DNA of 61,374 bases, from assembly GCA_046593925.1 (NCBI GenBank), contig JBKJQN010000017.1, forward strand, positions 1 through 61,374. The letters run 5' to 3'. This document shows positions 17,556 through 25,279 of the stretch, piece by piece. The position numbers were made by a program, and so were the translations under genes. The notes under the pieces are model-generated. The model was not told where the DNA came from. It did not search any database and saw only the letters and a list, made by a program, of their open reading frames with translations. Origin of the DNA: JAYVYM01 sp046593925 (GTDB lineage Bacteria; Actinomycetota; Actinomycetes; Mycobacteriales; SCTD01). Positions within the stretch are counted from its first letter, which is position 1. Every line of letters begins with the position of its first letter.

Positions 17556-19991
17556 TCAGCGCGGCGGGCCGGTCGGGTTGGGCTTTCCGGTGGTGGCGGG
17601 CGGCCCAGGCGGGGCTGGGGGTACCGGTGGAACCGGCGCAGCTGGCGGCGAGGGCACTGCGGGCGGCGCGGTGGGCGGCGGCGGCGGGGCCGGCCGGCTG
17701 CCGGTGGAGCGGTAGACGTAGACGGTGGAGCCTGGAGGTGCGTTGCGGCCGGCCCGGGGTGCGGTGTAGACGACCCGTCCGGCGGCCAGTCCGCTCGGGA
17801 CGGCCCGGCCGGGTGCCGGCTGCAGACCGGCGGCGGTCAGCAGGCGGACGGCGTCGTCGTAGGACCGGCCGGTGACGTCGGGGACGCTGGCACCGGCGGC
17901 GGTGTTGCCGTCCGCGACGTTGGGGTCGGCCGGCTGGAAGCCCTTGACGGGCAGCGGCGCCGACGCCTCGAGCATCGTCTGGCGCCAGATCGACGCGGGC
18001 AGCGTCCCGCCGTAGACCTGTGCGTAGCCACGGCCGTTGATCTTGATGTTGGTCATCGCCGTGGGGTTGGGGACGTGCCCGATCCAGGTCGCGGTGGAGT
18101 ACTGCGGCGTGTAGCCGACGAACCAGGCCGCCAGGCTGCTGTCGGTCGTGCCAGTCTTACCGGCGGCCGGCCGCCCGATCGAGGCACCGCTGCCCGTACG
18201 GCCGGGGCTGTTGCCGTCGATGACGCCGGTCAGCACCGAGGTGACGGTGTCCGCGACGCCGGGCTCGATCGCTTGCGTGCACGACGTCGGTGGCACGGCG
18301 AGGGCCTTGCCGTCGGGCCCGGTCACGCTCAGCACGGCGCGCGGGGCGCAGTAGACGCCGTGCGCGGCGAACGCCGCGTAGGCGCCGGCCATCGCCAGCG
18401 GGCTGACCGTGGCGCTGCCCAGGAACGCCGAGCAGACCCGCGGCAGCGGCTTCTCCTGGCCGCGGTCCAGCTGCTTGACGCCGAGCGACTCGGCGAGCGC
18501 CAGCGGCTTGTCCAGACCGGTGCGCTCGGCGATCTGGGCGTAGAAGGTGTTGACCGAGTCGTAGGTGCCGGTGCGCAGGTCGAAGGTGCCGGACTCACTG
18601 TCGCCGGCGTTGCTGAGGACGAACTGCCGGCCGTTGTCGGCCTTCGGACAGCCGTTGGCCGGGGAGGAGTACTTCGCCGGGGAGACGAACTGCGTGGACA
18701 GCGGGATTCCTTGCTGCAGCGCAGAGGCGAGAAAGAAGGCCTTGAACGTCGAGCCGGGCTGGACGCCGAACGTGCCACCGGTCGCCAGGTTGACCTGGGT
18801 CTGTCCCTTGGCCTTGTTCTCGCCGTACGGCCGGTTGACCACCATCGCGCGGATCGCACCCAGACCGGGCTCGACGACGTCGCTGGCGGCGGCGATGCCG
18901 CTGGGATCGCCGTTGGGCAGCTGGGTGTCGACGGCCTTCTGGGCAGCCGACTGAACCCGCGGGTCCAGCGTGGTCTGAATGGTCAGCCCACCGGCGAACA
19001 GTCGACGCGCCCGGGTGGTCCGGTCAGCGCCCAGCGCCGCGCCGACCGGGGTGTCCTCGAGCTCGTGCCGGACGTAGTCGCAGAAGAACGGCGCGACGAC
19101 GCCTGGGGCGCCGCAGTCCTGGCCGACCTTGACGGGGTTGACGACGGGCAGTGGCAGTGCGCTCGTCTCGAGCCGGGTCTGCTCGGTGATGGCGCCGGTG
19201 TCACGCATCCGGGACAGCACCAGGTTGCGCCGGACCAGCAGCGCGGCGGTGACCAGGGGGTCCTTGCTCGACACGTCGTACAGGCCGGGGTTCTGCACGA
19301 CCCCGGCGAGCAGGGCGCTCTCGGCCAGGGTGAGCTGCTCGACCGGCTTGTTGAAGTAGTACTGCGCGGCGGTGCCGATGCCGTAGACGCCGTTGTTGAA
19401 GTACGCGATCTCCAGGTAGCGGTGCAGTATCTCGTCCTTGGAGAGCTTCTGCTCCAGGGCGAGGGCGTAGCGCGCCTCTCGCAGCTTTCGGTCGGCAGAC
19501 CTGTCCGTGGCAGCCACCTGTCCTGCCTTGTCGGTCGCCGACTGCAGCAGGGCGTTCTTCACGTACTGCTGGGTCAGCGTGGACCCGCCCTGGGCGACCG
19601 CACCGGAACGCAGGTTGGTGATCGCCGCGCGCAGGGTTCCCTTGTAGTCGACGCCGTTGTGCTCGTAGAAGCGGATGTCCTCGATCGCGACGATGGCCTG
19701 CCGCATCGTCACCGGGATCGAGGCGAGCGGGACCTCGAGGCGGTTGACGCTGTAGAACGTGGCCAGCACCGAGCCGTCGACGGCCAGCACCCGGCTGCGG
19801 CTCGCGAGCGCCGGGGTGTCGAGCTCGGCGGGCAGCGAGAGGAAGTCGTCGGCGCCCGCCTTGACGGCCAGGCCGAGGCCGCCGATGGCGGGTGCGGCGA
19901 GCCCGGCGACCAGGACGCCGGCCAGCACGCTGACCAGCAACGCGAGGCCGACGCGGGGCAGGACACCGGCGGGTGATGGGAGGCGGGCCAC
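17556..19991 (-). CDS. ponA2: Bifunctional class A penicillin-binding protein with one PASTA domain
   Basis: This enzyme polymerises and cross-links peptidoglycan outside the membrane. GTG 19991 is chosen because a TACTCT -10 lies 6 nt before it; an earlier ATG would be upstream of the promoter. Of 811 residues, about 12-45 form the membrane anchor. The GT51 glycosyltransferase has EDIRFYEHNGVD (Glu104) and QGGSTLTQQYVKNAL. The transpeptidase has SxxK STFK (414-417), SVN (479-481) and KTG (612-614). One PASTA domain (VPDVTGRSYDDAVRLL) precedes a Pro-rich tail. Divergent orientation with whiB4 matches Mycobacterium ponA2. Confidence 0.93.
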   Translation of the reverse strand: MARLPSPAGVLPRVGLALLVSVLAGVLVAGLAAPAIGGLGLAVKAGADDFLSLPAELDTPALASRSRVLAVDGSVLATFYSVNRLEVPLASIPVTMRQAIVAIEDIRFYEHNGVDYKGTLRAAITNLRSGAVAQGGSTLTQQYVKNALLQSATDKAGQVAATDRSADRKLREARYALALEQKLSKDEILHRYLEIAYFNNGVYGIGTAAQYYFNKPVEQLTLAESALLAGVVQNPGLYDVSSKDPLVTAALLVRRNLVLSRMRDTGAITEQTRLETSALPLPVVNPVKVGQDCGAPGVVAPFFCDYVRHELEDTPVGAALGADRTTRARRLFAGGLTIQTTLDPRVQSAAQKAVDTQLPNGDPSGIAAASDVVEPGLGAIRAMVVNRPYGENKAKGQTQVNLATGGTFGVQPGSTFKAFFLASALQQGIPLSTQFVSPAKYSSPANGCPKADNGRQFVLSNAGDSESGTFDLRTGTYDSVNTFYAQIAERTGLDKPLALAESLGVKQLDRGQEKPLPRVCSAFLGSATVSPLAMAGAYAAFAAHGVYCAPRAVLSVTGPDGKALAVPPTSCTQAIEPGVADTVTSVLTGVIDGNSPGRTGSGASIGRPAAGKTGTTDSSLAAWFVGYTPQYSTATWIGHVPNPTAMTNIKINGRGYAQVYGGTLPASIWRQTMLEASAPLPVKGFQPADPNVADGNTAAGASVPDVTGRSYDDAVRLLTAAGLQPAPGRAVPSGLAAGRVVYTAPRAGRNAPPGSTVYVYRSTGSRPAPPPPPTAPPAVPSPPAAPVPPVPPAPPGPPATTGKPNPTGPPR

Positions 19992-19997
19992 GCATCG

Positions 19998-20003
19998 AGA
20001 GTA
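19998..20003 (-). promoter_or_regulatory. -10 element, leaderless, of ponA2-like gene
   Basis: TACTCT on the minus strand, 6 nt before the GTG at 19991. Confidence 0.5.
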
Positions 20004-20172
20004 CGTGTGACTGGGCCGTCCGGCCCTGGCCCGGCGCGCGTCCCGGCGCGGCACAGCAGCAGTTGAGTGTCAGCGGCCCGTTCTGGGGTATTAGTCCGGG
20101 TCTGTCGGGATGGCCCGAAGGGACTACTAAAGACCCTCCCAACGGGTTCTGTCGCCCGACACGTCCTGTTCC

Positions 20173-20178
20173 TACGCT
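20173..20178 (+). promoter_or_regulatory. Candidate -10 element of whiB4-like gene
   Basis: TACGCT lies 47 nt before the whiB ATG, giving a leader of about 40 nt with AAGGACA as a weak ribosome site. The two divergent promoters, for whiB and ponA2, sit within about 175 bases. Confidence 0.4.
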
Positions 20179-20225
20179 TGTCGTACCGCCCGGGGCGGCC
20201 TCCCACTCTGGCAAGGACACGCCAC

Positions 20226-20534
20226 ATGAGCACGATCAGTATCGAGGTCCTGCAGGACTGGACCGCCCGATCTGCCTGTCGTAGCAGCGATCCCGACGAG
20301 CTGTTCGTCACCGGCGCCGCGCAGAACCGCGCGAAGCTGGTCTGCCTCGCCTGCCCGGTCCGCACCGAGTGCCTGGCCGACGCCCTGGACAACCGCGTGG
20401 AGTTCGGCGTGTGGGGCGGGATGACCGAGCGCGAGCGCCGGGCGCTGCTGCGCCGCCGGCCCGACGTCACCAACTGGTCGGAGCTGCTGCAGTCGGCCAA
20501 GCTCGCCCACGAGCGGGCTGCCCGCGCCAGCTGA
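20226..20534 (+). CDS. whiB4: WhiB family iron-sulfur regulator, WhiB4-like
   Basis: The 102-residue protein has the four cluster cysteines at 18, 40, 43 and 49 (C-x21-C-x2-C-x5-C), which hold a redox- and NO-sensitive [4Fe-4S] cluster. The GVWGG turn is at 61-65 and a basic C-terminal helix (ERERRALLRRR) binds DNA. The WhiB4 assignment rests on synteny: divergent from ponA2 and convergent with two ArsA ATPases as in M. tuberculosis, where WhiB4 controls the oxidative stress response. In Streptomyces the corresponding gene is wblA. Confidence 0.9.
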   Translation: MSTISIEVLQDWTARSACRSSDPDELFVTGAAQNRAKLVCLACPVRTECLADALDNRVEFGVWGGMTERERRALLRRRPDVTNWSELLQSAKLAHERAARAS

Positions 20535-20558
20535 GCTGGCCTGCGGGCCGGGAGGTCG

Positions 20559-21710
20559 TCAGGCCGGGACAGCGGGCGCCGCCGCCTGCCGGCCACCGGC
20601 GAGGTCCTCGGCGACCGAGCGCAGCCCCGCCAGATCGTGCACGTCACCCGGCTGAGCGGCGACCTCGACGACCGGCACCGTGGGATGCGCGCGGCTGAAG
20701 CGCTCCTGCAGCCGGGCCTCCCGGGCCGCCAGCGCGACCCGGCCCGCGTGCAGCCGCAGCACCGCCGCGGCCAGCGGACCGTCGCCGCGCTCCTCCAGCG
20801 CCTGCGCCGCGGCCAGCGACCGCTCGGCGGTCAGCGTCTCGATCGCCGACCGGTGCACCCGGTTGACGACCAGCCCGGCCAGCGGCATCTGCTCGGCGGC
20901 CAGCCGCTCCACGAAGTAGGCCGCCTCCCGCAGCGCGTCGCGCTCCGGCGCCGCGACCACCACGAACGCCGTGCCCGGTGCCTTGAGCAGGTCGTATGTC
21001 GCCTGCGCCCGCTCGCGGAACCCGCCGAACATGGTCTCCAGCGCCGCCACGAACTGCGATAGGTCCTTGAGAACGTCGGCCCCGATGATGCGGGTGAGGA
21101 TATTGGTGAACACGCTCAGCCCGGCGGTCACGACCCTGAGGTACGCCTTCCCGCCGGCCTTCGCCGGCGCGAGCAGGATGCGGACCATCCGGCCGTCCAG
21201 GAAGGTCGTCAGCCGTTGCGGGGCGTCGAGGAAGTCCAGCGCCGACCGGGTGGGTGGCGTGTCGACGACGACCAGATCGTAGTCGCCGGTGCCGACCAGC
21301 TGGCTGAGCTTCTCCATCGCCATGTACTCCTGCGTCCCGGCGAAGGACGAAGAGAGCGCCTCGTAGAAAGGGTTGCCCAGGATCGCGTCGGCCTTGCCCG
21401 GCTCGGCGTGGTCGATCACGAGCTGGTCGAACGTCCGCTTCATATCCAGCATCATCGCGTCCAGGGTCCCGGTGCCTTCGACGCCGACCACCGGTCGCGG
21501 GGTGTTGTCGAGTTCGGACAGGCCCATCGACTGGGCCAGCCGGCGGGCCGGGTCGATGGTCAGCACCACGGTGCGTCTGCCCAGCTCGGCGGAGCGCAGG
21601 GCCAGCGCCGCCGCGGTCGTCGTCTTGCCGACGCCACCGGACCCGCAGCACACCAGGATCCGGCTGGTCAGCAGGGTGTGGTCGATGTCCAGCACCGGTA
21701 CGGCGGTCAT
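20559..21710 (-). CDS. ArsA family ATPase, second gene of pair
   Basis: A 383-residue P-loop ATPase of the ArsA/GET3 class. The deviant Walker A is CGSGGVGKTTTAAALAL (about 21-37), switch I lies in TIDPARRLAQ, and the switch II-type block is VVVDTPPTRSALDFLDAPQRL. It is encoded with the preceding ArsA-like gene, whose stop overlaps this ATG. Members of this actinobacterial pair (Rv3679/Rv3680 in M. tuberculosis) are thought to form a heterodimer involved in survival of reactive intermediates; no arsenic pump partner is present here. It is convergent with whiB4. Confidence 0.88.
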   Translation of the reverse strand: MTAVPVLDIDHTLLTSRILVCCGSGGVGKTTTAAALALRSAELGRRTVVLTIDPARRLAQSMGLSELDNTPRPVVGVEGTGTLDAMMLDMKRTFDQLVIDHAEPGKADAILGNPFYEALSSSFAGTQEYMAMEKLSQLVGTGDYDLVVVDTPPTRSALDFLDAPQRLTTFLDGRMVRILLAPAKAGGKAYLRVVTAGLSVFTNILTRIIGADVLKDLSQFVAALETMFGGFRERAQATYDLLKAPGTAFVVVAAPERDALREAAYFVERLAAEQMPLAGLVVNRVHRSAIETLTAERSLAAAQALEERGDGPLAAAVLRLHAGRVALAAREARLQERFSRAHPTVPVVEVAAQPGDVHDLAGLRSVAEDLAGGRQAAAPAVPA

Positions 21711-22696
21711 GCCATCCCCTGCTCGGTCAGCTGCTCCGCCAGGGCGTACAGCCCGCCGAGGTCGACCGCGTCCGGCAACATCGGTAGCTCGTACGTGGGG
21801 CGCGACAGGTGCGCGAGGGCGTCGCGCCCGCGCTCCTCGAGGGCCACCCGGCTGGCATGGTCGGCAGCCTCGCCGACCAGGGCGGTGACAAGGTCCTCCG
21901 GGGCGTCGAGCCCGGCCTTCTCCAGGCCGGCCGCCAGCGCGGCGATGTCGAGCTGGCCCCGCTCGGCGGCAACCAGGTCGGCGTGCAGGAGCAGTGGGGC
22001 GCGGACGGCATTGACAACCACGCCGCCCACCGGAAGGTCGATCGCGTGCAGCTCGGTCACGGCGTCGACGGTCTCCTGTACCGGCATCTCCTCCAGAAGT
22101 GTCACCAGGTGGATGGCGGTCAGCGGCGAGCGCAGGACGGCCATCACGCCTTCGGACTGCGTCTTGATCGGCCCGACCTTGGCCAAGCCGCTGACCTCCT
22201 GGCTGATGTTGAGGAAGCGTGCGATGCGTCCGGTCGGCGGCGCGTCGAGGACGATCGCGTCGTAGACCGGCCGGCCGTCCCTGCCCTTGCGGACCACCGC
22301 CTCTTTGACCTTGCCGGTGAGCAGGACGTCGCGCATGCCCGGGGCGATCGTCGTGGCGAAGTCGATGGCGCCCATCCGGCGCAGGGTCCTGGCCGGGATC
22401 CCGGTCGGCGACAGCTTGTAGAACATGTGCAGGTAGTCCAGCAGCGCCTCCTCGGGGTCCACCGCGAGCGCATAGACCTCGCCGCCACCGGCAGCGAGGG
22501 CGACGGAGCGCTCCTGGTATGGCAGCGGCGGACTGTCGAACAGCTGCGCGATGCCCTGCCTGCCCTCGACCTCGATCAGCAGAATCCGTTTGCCCCCCAC
22601 CGCGAGCGCGAGCGCGAGCGCTGCGGCCACCGTCGTCTTACCGGTGCCGCCCTTGCCACTGACGACGTGCAACCGCACACCGGGGAAGTCCGCCAC
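21707..22696 (-). CDS. ArsA family ATPase, first gene of pair
   Basis: The 329-residue product has Walker A SGKGGTGKTTVAAALA (about 13-28), EVEGRQGIAQLFD in the switch I region, and LDAPPTGRIARFLN. GTG 22696 is chosen because a TACGCT -10 lies 6 nt upstream, which rules out the longer frame. Its stop overlaps the ATG of the second ArsA gene by 4 nt, so the pair is translationally coupled and likely forms one complex. Confidence 0.88.
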   Translation of the reverse strand: MADFPGVRLHVVSGKGGTGKTTVAAALALALAVGGKRILLIEVEGRQGIAQLFDSPPLPYQERSVALAAGGGEVYALAVDPEEALLDYLHMFYKLSPTGIPARTLRRMGAIDFATTIAPGMRDVLLTGKVKEAVVRKGRDGRPVYDAIVLDAPPTGRIARFLNISQEVSGLAKVGPIKTQSEGVMAVLRSPLTAIHLVTLLEEMPVQETVDAVTELHAIDLPVGGVVVNAVRAPLLLHADLVAAERGQLDIAALAAGLEKAGLDAPEDLVTALVGEAADHASRVALEERGRDALAHLSRPTYELPMLPDAVDLGGLYALAEQLTEQGMA

Positions 22697-22702
22697 GCAA
22701 CC

Positions 22703-22708
22703 AGCGTA
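22703..22708 (-). promoter_or_regulatory. -10 element, leaderless, of ArsA pair
   Basis: TACGCT on the minus strand, 6 nt before the GTG start at 22696. Confidence 0.55.
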
Positions 22709-22808
22709 GAGGCGGCAGGGGTCGGCGTCCCGGCGTCGAAGACCGCTGGGACGCGGTCGCCGCCGTGTCCCGAACACGAGCGAGGTCCGGTCCGATGCCC
22801 ACCCCCCG

Positions 22809-22985
22809 ATGGCTGTCCCGGCGTTGGCCGGTGAGCCGACCTGGCGCGCCGACGCCCGCTGCCGCGGTGAGAGCGCCGGGCACTTCTACACCCCGCCGCA
22901 CGGGATCTGGGGCGGGCACAACGAGCTCGAGCGCCGCCGCCTGATGCGGGAGTGCGCCGCCGCCTCGGTGACCCGGAGCGCCTGA
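22809..22985 (+). pseudogene. WhiB-like remnant with internal deletion
   Basis: The 58-codon frame matches the two ends of a WhiB protein: WRADARCRGESAGHFY (first cysteine region) joined directly to GIWGGHNELERRRLMREC, the GVWGG turn and basic helix. The middle with the CxxCxxxxxC cluster ligands is absent, so only one canonical cysteine remains. It cannot hold a normal [4Fe-4S] cluster. No ribosome site is seen before the ATG. It could be a dead copy, or a short DNA-binding protein without a cluster; the first seems more likely. Confidence 0.5.
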
Positions 22986-23013
22986 GGGGCTACGGCGGTT
23001 CCTGCGCGCTGGC

Positions 23014-23019
23014 TAGGCT
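23014..23019 (+). promoter_or_regulatory. -10 element, leaderless, of the DUF4177-RidA operon
   Basis: TAGGCT ends 6 nt before the ATG at 23026; no Shine-Dalgarno sequence is present. Confidence 0.55.
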
Positions 23020-23025
23020 TCGGGT

Positions 23026-23184
23026 ATGCAGACCTGGGAGTACCTGACGGCGCCGTTGCTCGTCCACGCCACGAAGCAGATCCTGGACAACTTCGGCTCC
23101 GACGGCTGGGAGCTCGTGCAGGTCGTGCCCGGACCCGCCGGCGGCGACCAGCTGGTGGCGTACTTCAAGCGGCCGAAGGCGTGA
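23026..23184 (+). CDS. DUF4177-type small protein
   Basis: A 52-residue protein reading MQTWEYLTAPLLVHATKQIL, then LDNFGSDGWELVQVVPG and a basic end. The WEY ... GWELV pattern is typical of DUF4177 and related small proteins of unknown function. It is the first gene of an apparent five-gene operon and overlaps ridA by GTGA. A small gene sits at the same place in mycobacteria, next to the RidA gene. Confidence 0.75.
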   Translation: MQTWEYLTAPLLVHATKQILDNFGSDGWELVQVVPGPAGGDQLVAYFKRPKA

Positions 23185-23669
23185 CGGCAGCCGGGTCGCT
23201 GCCCTCCGAGCGGCTCGTGGCGCTCGGGCTGACCTTGCCGCCGGTGGTGCCGCCGGTGGCGGCGTACCTGCCGGCCGTACGCAGTGGCGACCTGGTGTTC
23301 ACCTCGGGGCAGCTGCCGATGACCGACGGCCAGCTCGGAGCGGTCGGCAAGGTCGGGGCGCAGGTGTCGGCCGAGCGGGCGAAGCAGCTGGCCCGGCTGT
23401 GCGCCCTGAATGCGCTGGCCGCCGTCGACGCCCTCGTCGGCCTCGACGCGGTCGAGCAGGTCGTCAAGGTCGTCGGGTTCGTCGCCTCGACGCCGGACTT
23501 CACCGGCCAGCCCGGGGTGGTCAACGGCGCCTCGGAACTGCTCGAAGAGGTGTTCGGCGACGCCGGCCGGCACGCCCGCTCGGCGGTCGGCGTCGCCGCG
23601 CTGCCGCTCGACGCCCCCGTCGAGGTGGAGCTCGTCGTGCGGGTGGCCCCGCCGGGTACGGCGGGCTGA
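23181..23669 (+). CDS. RidA family protein (YjgF/YER057c)
   Basis: RidA enzymes deaminate reactive enamine/imine intermediates. The 162-residue product is longer than classic RidA (about 130) and belongs to the YjgF-like subgroup: LPPVVPPVAAYLPAVRSGDLV, VFTSGQLPM, then LARLCALNALAAVDALVG, with VEVELVVRVAP at the end. The canonical active-site arginine of true RidA (near the end, in R-x-x-x-x-VEI) is not obvious, so deaminase activity is uncertain. Start GTG overlaps the upstream stop. Confidence 0.85.
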   Translation: MTAAGSLPSERLVALGLTLPPVVPPVAAYLPAVRSGDLVFTSGQLPMTDGQLGAVGKVGAQVSAERAKQLARLCALNALAAVDALVGLDAVEQVVKVVGFVASTPDFTGQPGVVNGASELLEEVFGDAGRHARSAVGVAALPLDAPVEVELVVRVAPPGTAG

Positions 23670-23671
23670 CC

Positions 23672-24490
23672 GTGAGCGGCTGGGACGGCATCGCCGAGCG
23701 GATGCGCGGGCTGGCCGACGGCACGCTCACCCCCGTCGCCGCCCGGCACGCCGCGACGGTCGTGCTGCTGCGTGACCGGCCCGGTGGCCCGCAGGTCTAC
23801 CTGCTGCGGCGCGTCCAGGCGATGAGCTTTGCGGGCGGCATGCACGTGTTCCCCGGCGGTTCGGTCGACCCGGCCGACGCGCAGGCCGAGATCGGCTGGG
23901 CCGGCCCGCCGGTCGCCGACTGGGCGCGCTGGCTGTCCTGCGACGAGCCGCTCGCCAGGGCGTTGGTCTGCGCTGCCGTACGCGAGACCTTCGAGGAGTC
24001 CGGGGTGCTGCTCGCCGGCACCGGGCCCGGGGACGTGCTCGATGACGTCAGCACCGACGAGTGGGAGGCCGAGCGGGTCGCGCTCGAGGCCCGGGAGCAC
24101 TCCCTGTCCGAGCTGCTGGCGCGCCGCGGGCTGGTGCTGCGCGCCGACCTGCTGCGGCCGCTGGCGCACTGGGTGACCCCTGCCGCTGAGCCCAAGCGCT
24201 TCGACACCCGGTTCTTCCTCGCCAAGCTGCCACCCGGCCAGGTCTGCCGGGAGGCCGGGACCGAGGCCGACTCGCGGCTGTGGGTGCGGCCGGCCGACGC
24301 GCTGACGCAGGGGCTCGCGATGATGCCGCCGACCGCCTCGGCGCTGCGCGACGTCGCCGACGCAGCCGATGTCGCGACCGCTCTGGCCGTACCCCGGACC
24401 ATCGCGCCGGTGCTGCCGGCCTTCGTGATCGGCGCCGACGGTCTGGTGCTGCGGGTTCCCGGGGCCGGGGAGTACGGGGCCGGGACGTGA
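23672..24490 (+). CDS. Nudix hydrolase
   Basis: The 272-residue protein has FAGGMHVFPGGSVDPAD followed by the Nudix box ALVCAAVRETFEESGVLL (about residues 97-114; RExxEE core REtFEEsG). It resembles the Nudt19/CoA-diphosphatase-like long Nudix proteins with an insert between FPGG and the box. Such enzymes cleave nucleoside diphosphates linked to X; the substrate is unknown. GTG 23672 lies 2 nt after the ridA stop, and its stop overlaps the next GTG by 4 nt. Confidence 0.88.
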   Translation: MSGWDGIAERMRGLADGTLTPVAARHAATVVLLRDRPGGPQVYLLRRVQAMSFAGGMHVFPGGSVDPADAQAEIGWAGPPVADWARWLSCDEPLARALVCAAVRETFEESGVLLAGTGPGDVLDDVSTDEWEAERVALEAREHSLSELLARRGLVLRADLLRPLAHWVTPAAEPKRFDTRFFLAKLPPGQVCREAGTEADSRLWVRPADALTQGLAMMPPTASALRDVADAADVATALAVPRTIAPVLPAFVIGADGLVLRVPGAGEYGAGT

Positions 24491-25239
24491 GCCGGCCCCG
24501 GCAGGTCACCCGGACGGCCTCGGTCGTCCTGGCGCCCAACCCGGGGCCGATGACGCTCGAAGGCACCAACAGCTGGGTGCTGCGCTCGCCGGACGAGGCG
24601 CGCTGCATCGTCGTCGACCCGGGGCCGCTGCACGAGGGCCACCTCGCCGCGCTCGCTGCCTGCGGCCCGGTCGCGGTCGTCCTGCTCACCCACGGGCACG
24701 CCGACCACAGCGCGGGGGCGGCCCGTTTCGCCGAGCTGACCGGGGCGGCCGTACGCGCCCTCGACCCCGCCCACCGCCTCGGTGACGAAGGCCTTGCTGA
24801 GGGCGACGTCGTGGTCGCCGCCGGGCTCGAGGTGCGGGTCCTGGAGACGCCCGGCCACACCTCGGACTCCCTGAGCCTGGTGCTGTCGGACGCGGTCCTC
24901 ACCGGCGACACCGTGCTCGGCCGTGGCACCTCTGTCGTCGCGCACCCCGACGGCGTGCTCACCGACTACCTCCGGTCCCTGGAGCGCCTGCGCGAGCTCG
25001 GGGACCGCGCCGTCCTGCCCGGTCACGGGCCAGAACTGGCGGCCGCAGGGGCAGCCGCGGAGTACTACCTCGCGCACCGCCGGCAACGCCTGGAGCAGGT
25101 CCGTGCGGCCGTTGCAGACGGTGCGGGCTCGCCCAGGGCGGTGGTCGAGACGGTCTACGCCGACGTCGACCGGGCGCTGTGGCCGGCTGCCGAGCTCTCC
25201 GTACGCGCCCAGCTCGCGTATCTGGGGCTTGCGCATTGA
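24487..25239 (+). CDS. Metallo-beta-lactamase-fold hydrolase (LACTB2-like)
   Basis: A 250-residue MBL-fold protein with the zinc motif THGHADHSAG (about 77-86), TPGHTSDSLS and LTGDTVLGRG, plus a final VLPGHGPEL and a helical cap. This matches the LACTB2/Rv3677c type, possibly a nuclease or hydrolase; catalytic role unproven. It lies in the RidA-Nudix-MBL operon with GTGA overlap to the preceding gene. Confidence 0.9.
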   Translation: MSRPRQVTRTASVVLAPNPGPMTLEGTNSWVLRSPDEARCIVVDPGPLHEGHLAALAACGPVAVVLLTHGHADHSAGAARFAELTGAAVRALDPAHRLGDEGLAEGDVVVAAGLEVRVLETPGHTSDSLSLVLSDAVLTGDTVLGRGTSVVAHPDGVLTDYLRSLERLRELGDRAVLPGHGPELAAAGAAAEYYLAHRRQRLEQVRAAVADGAGSPRAVVETVYADVDRALWPAAELSVRAQLAYLGLAH

Positions 25240-25279
25240 GGGCTTGCGCAGCTGGGGAGCAGCTCGCGGGCGGGCCGCC

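Noticed and set aside
17514..19976. Long plus-strand open frame (820 codons) across the ponA2-type gene
   Set aside because: Antisense shadow of a high-GC gene; rich in Arg/Gly/Val with no family resemblance, whereas the minus strand gives all PBP motifs.
20559..22696. Arsenite efflux system
   Set aside because: The two ArsA-type ATPases have no ArsB, ArsC or ArsR neighbours and match the mycobacterial pair of other function.
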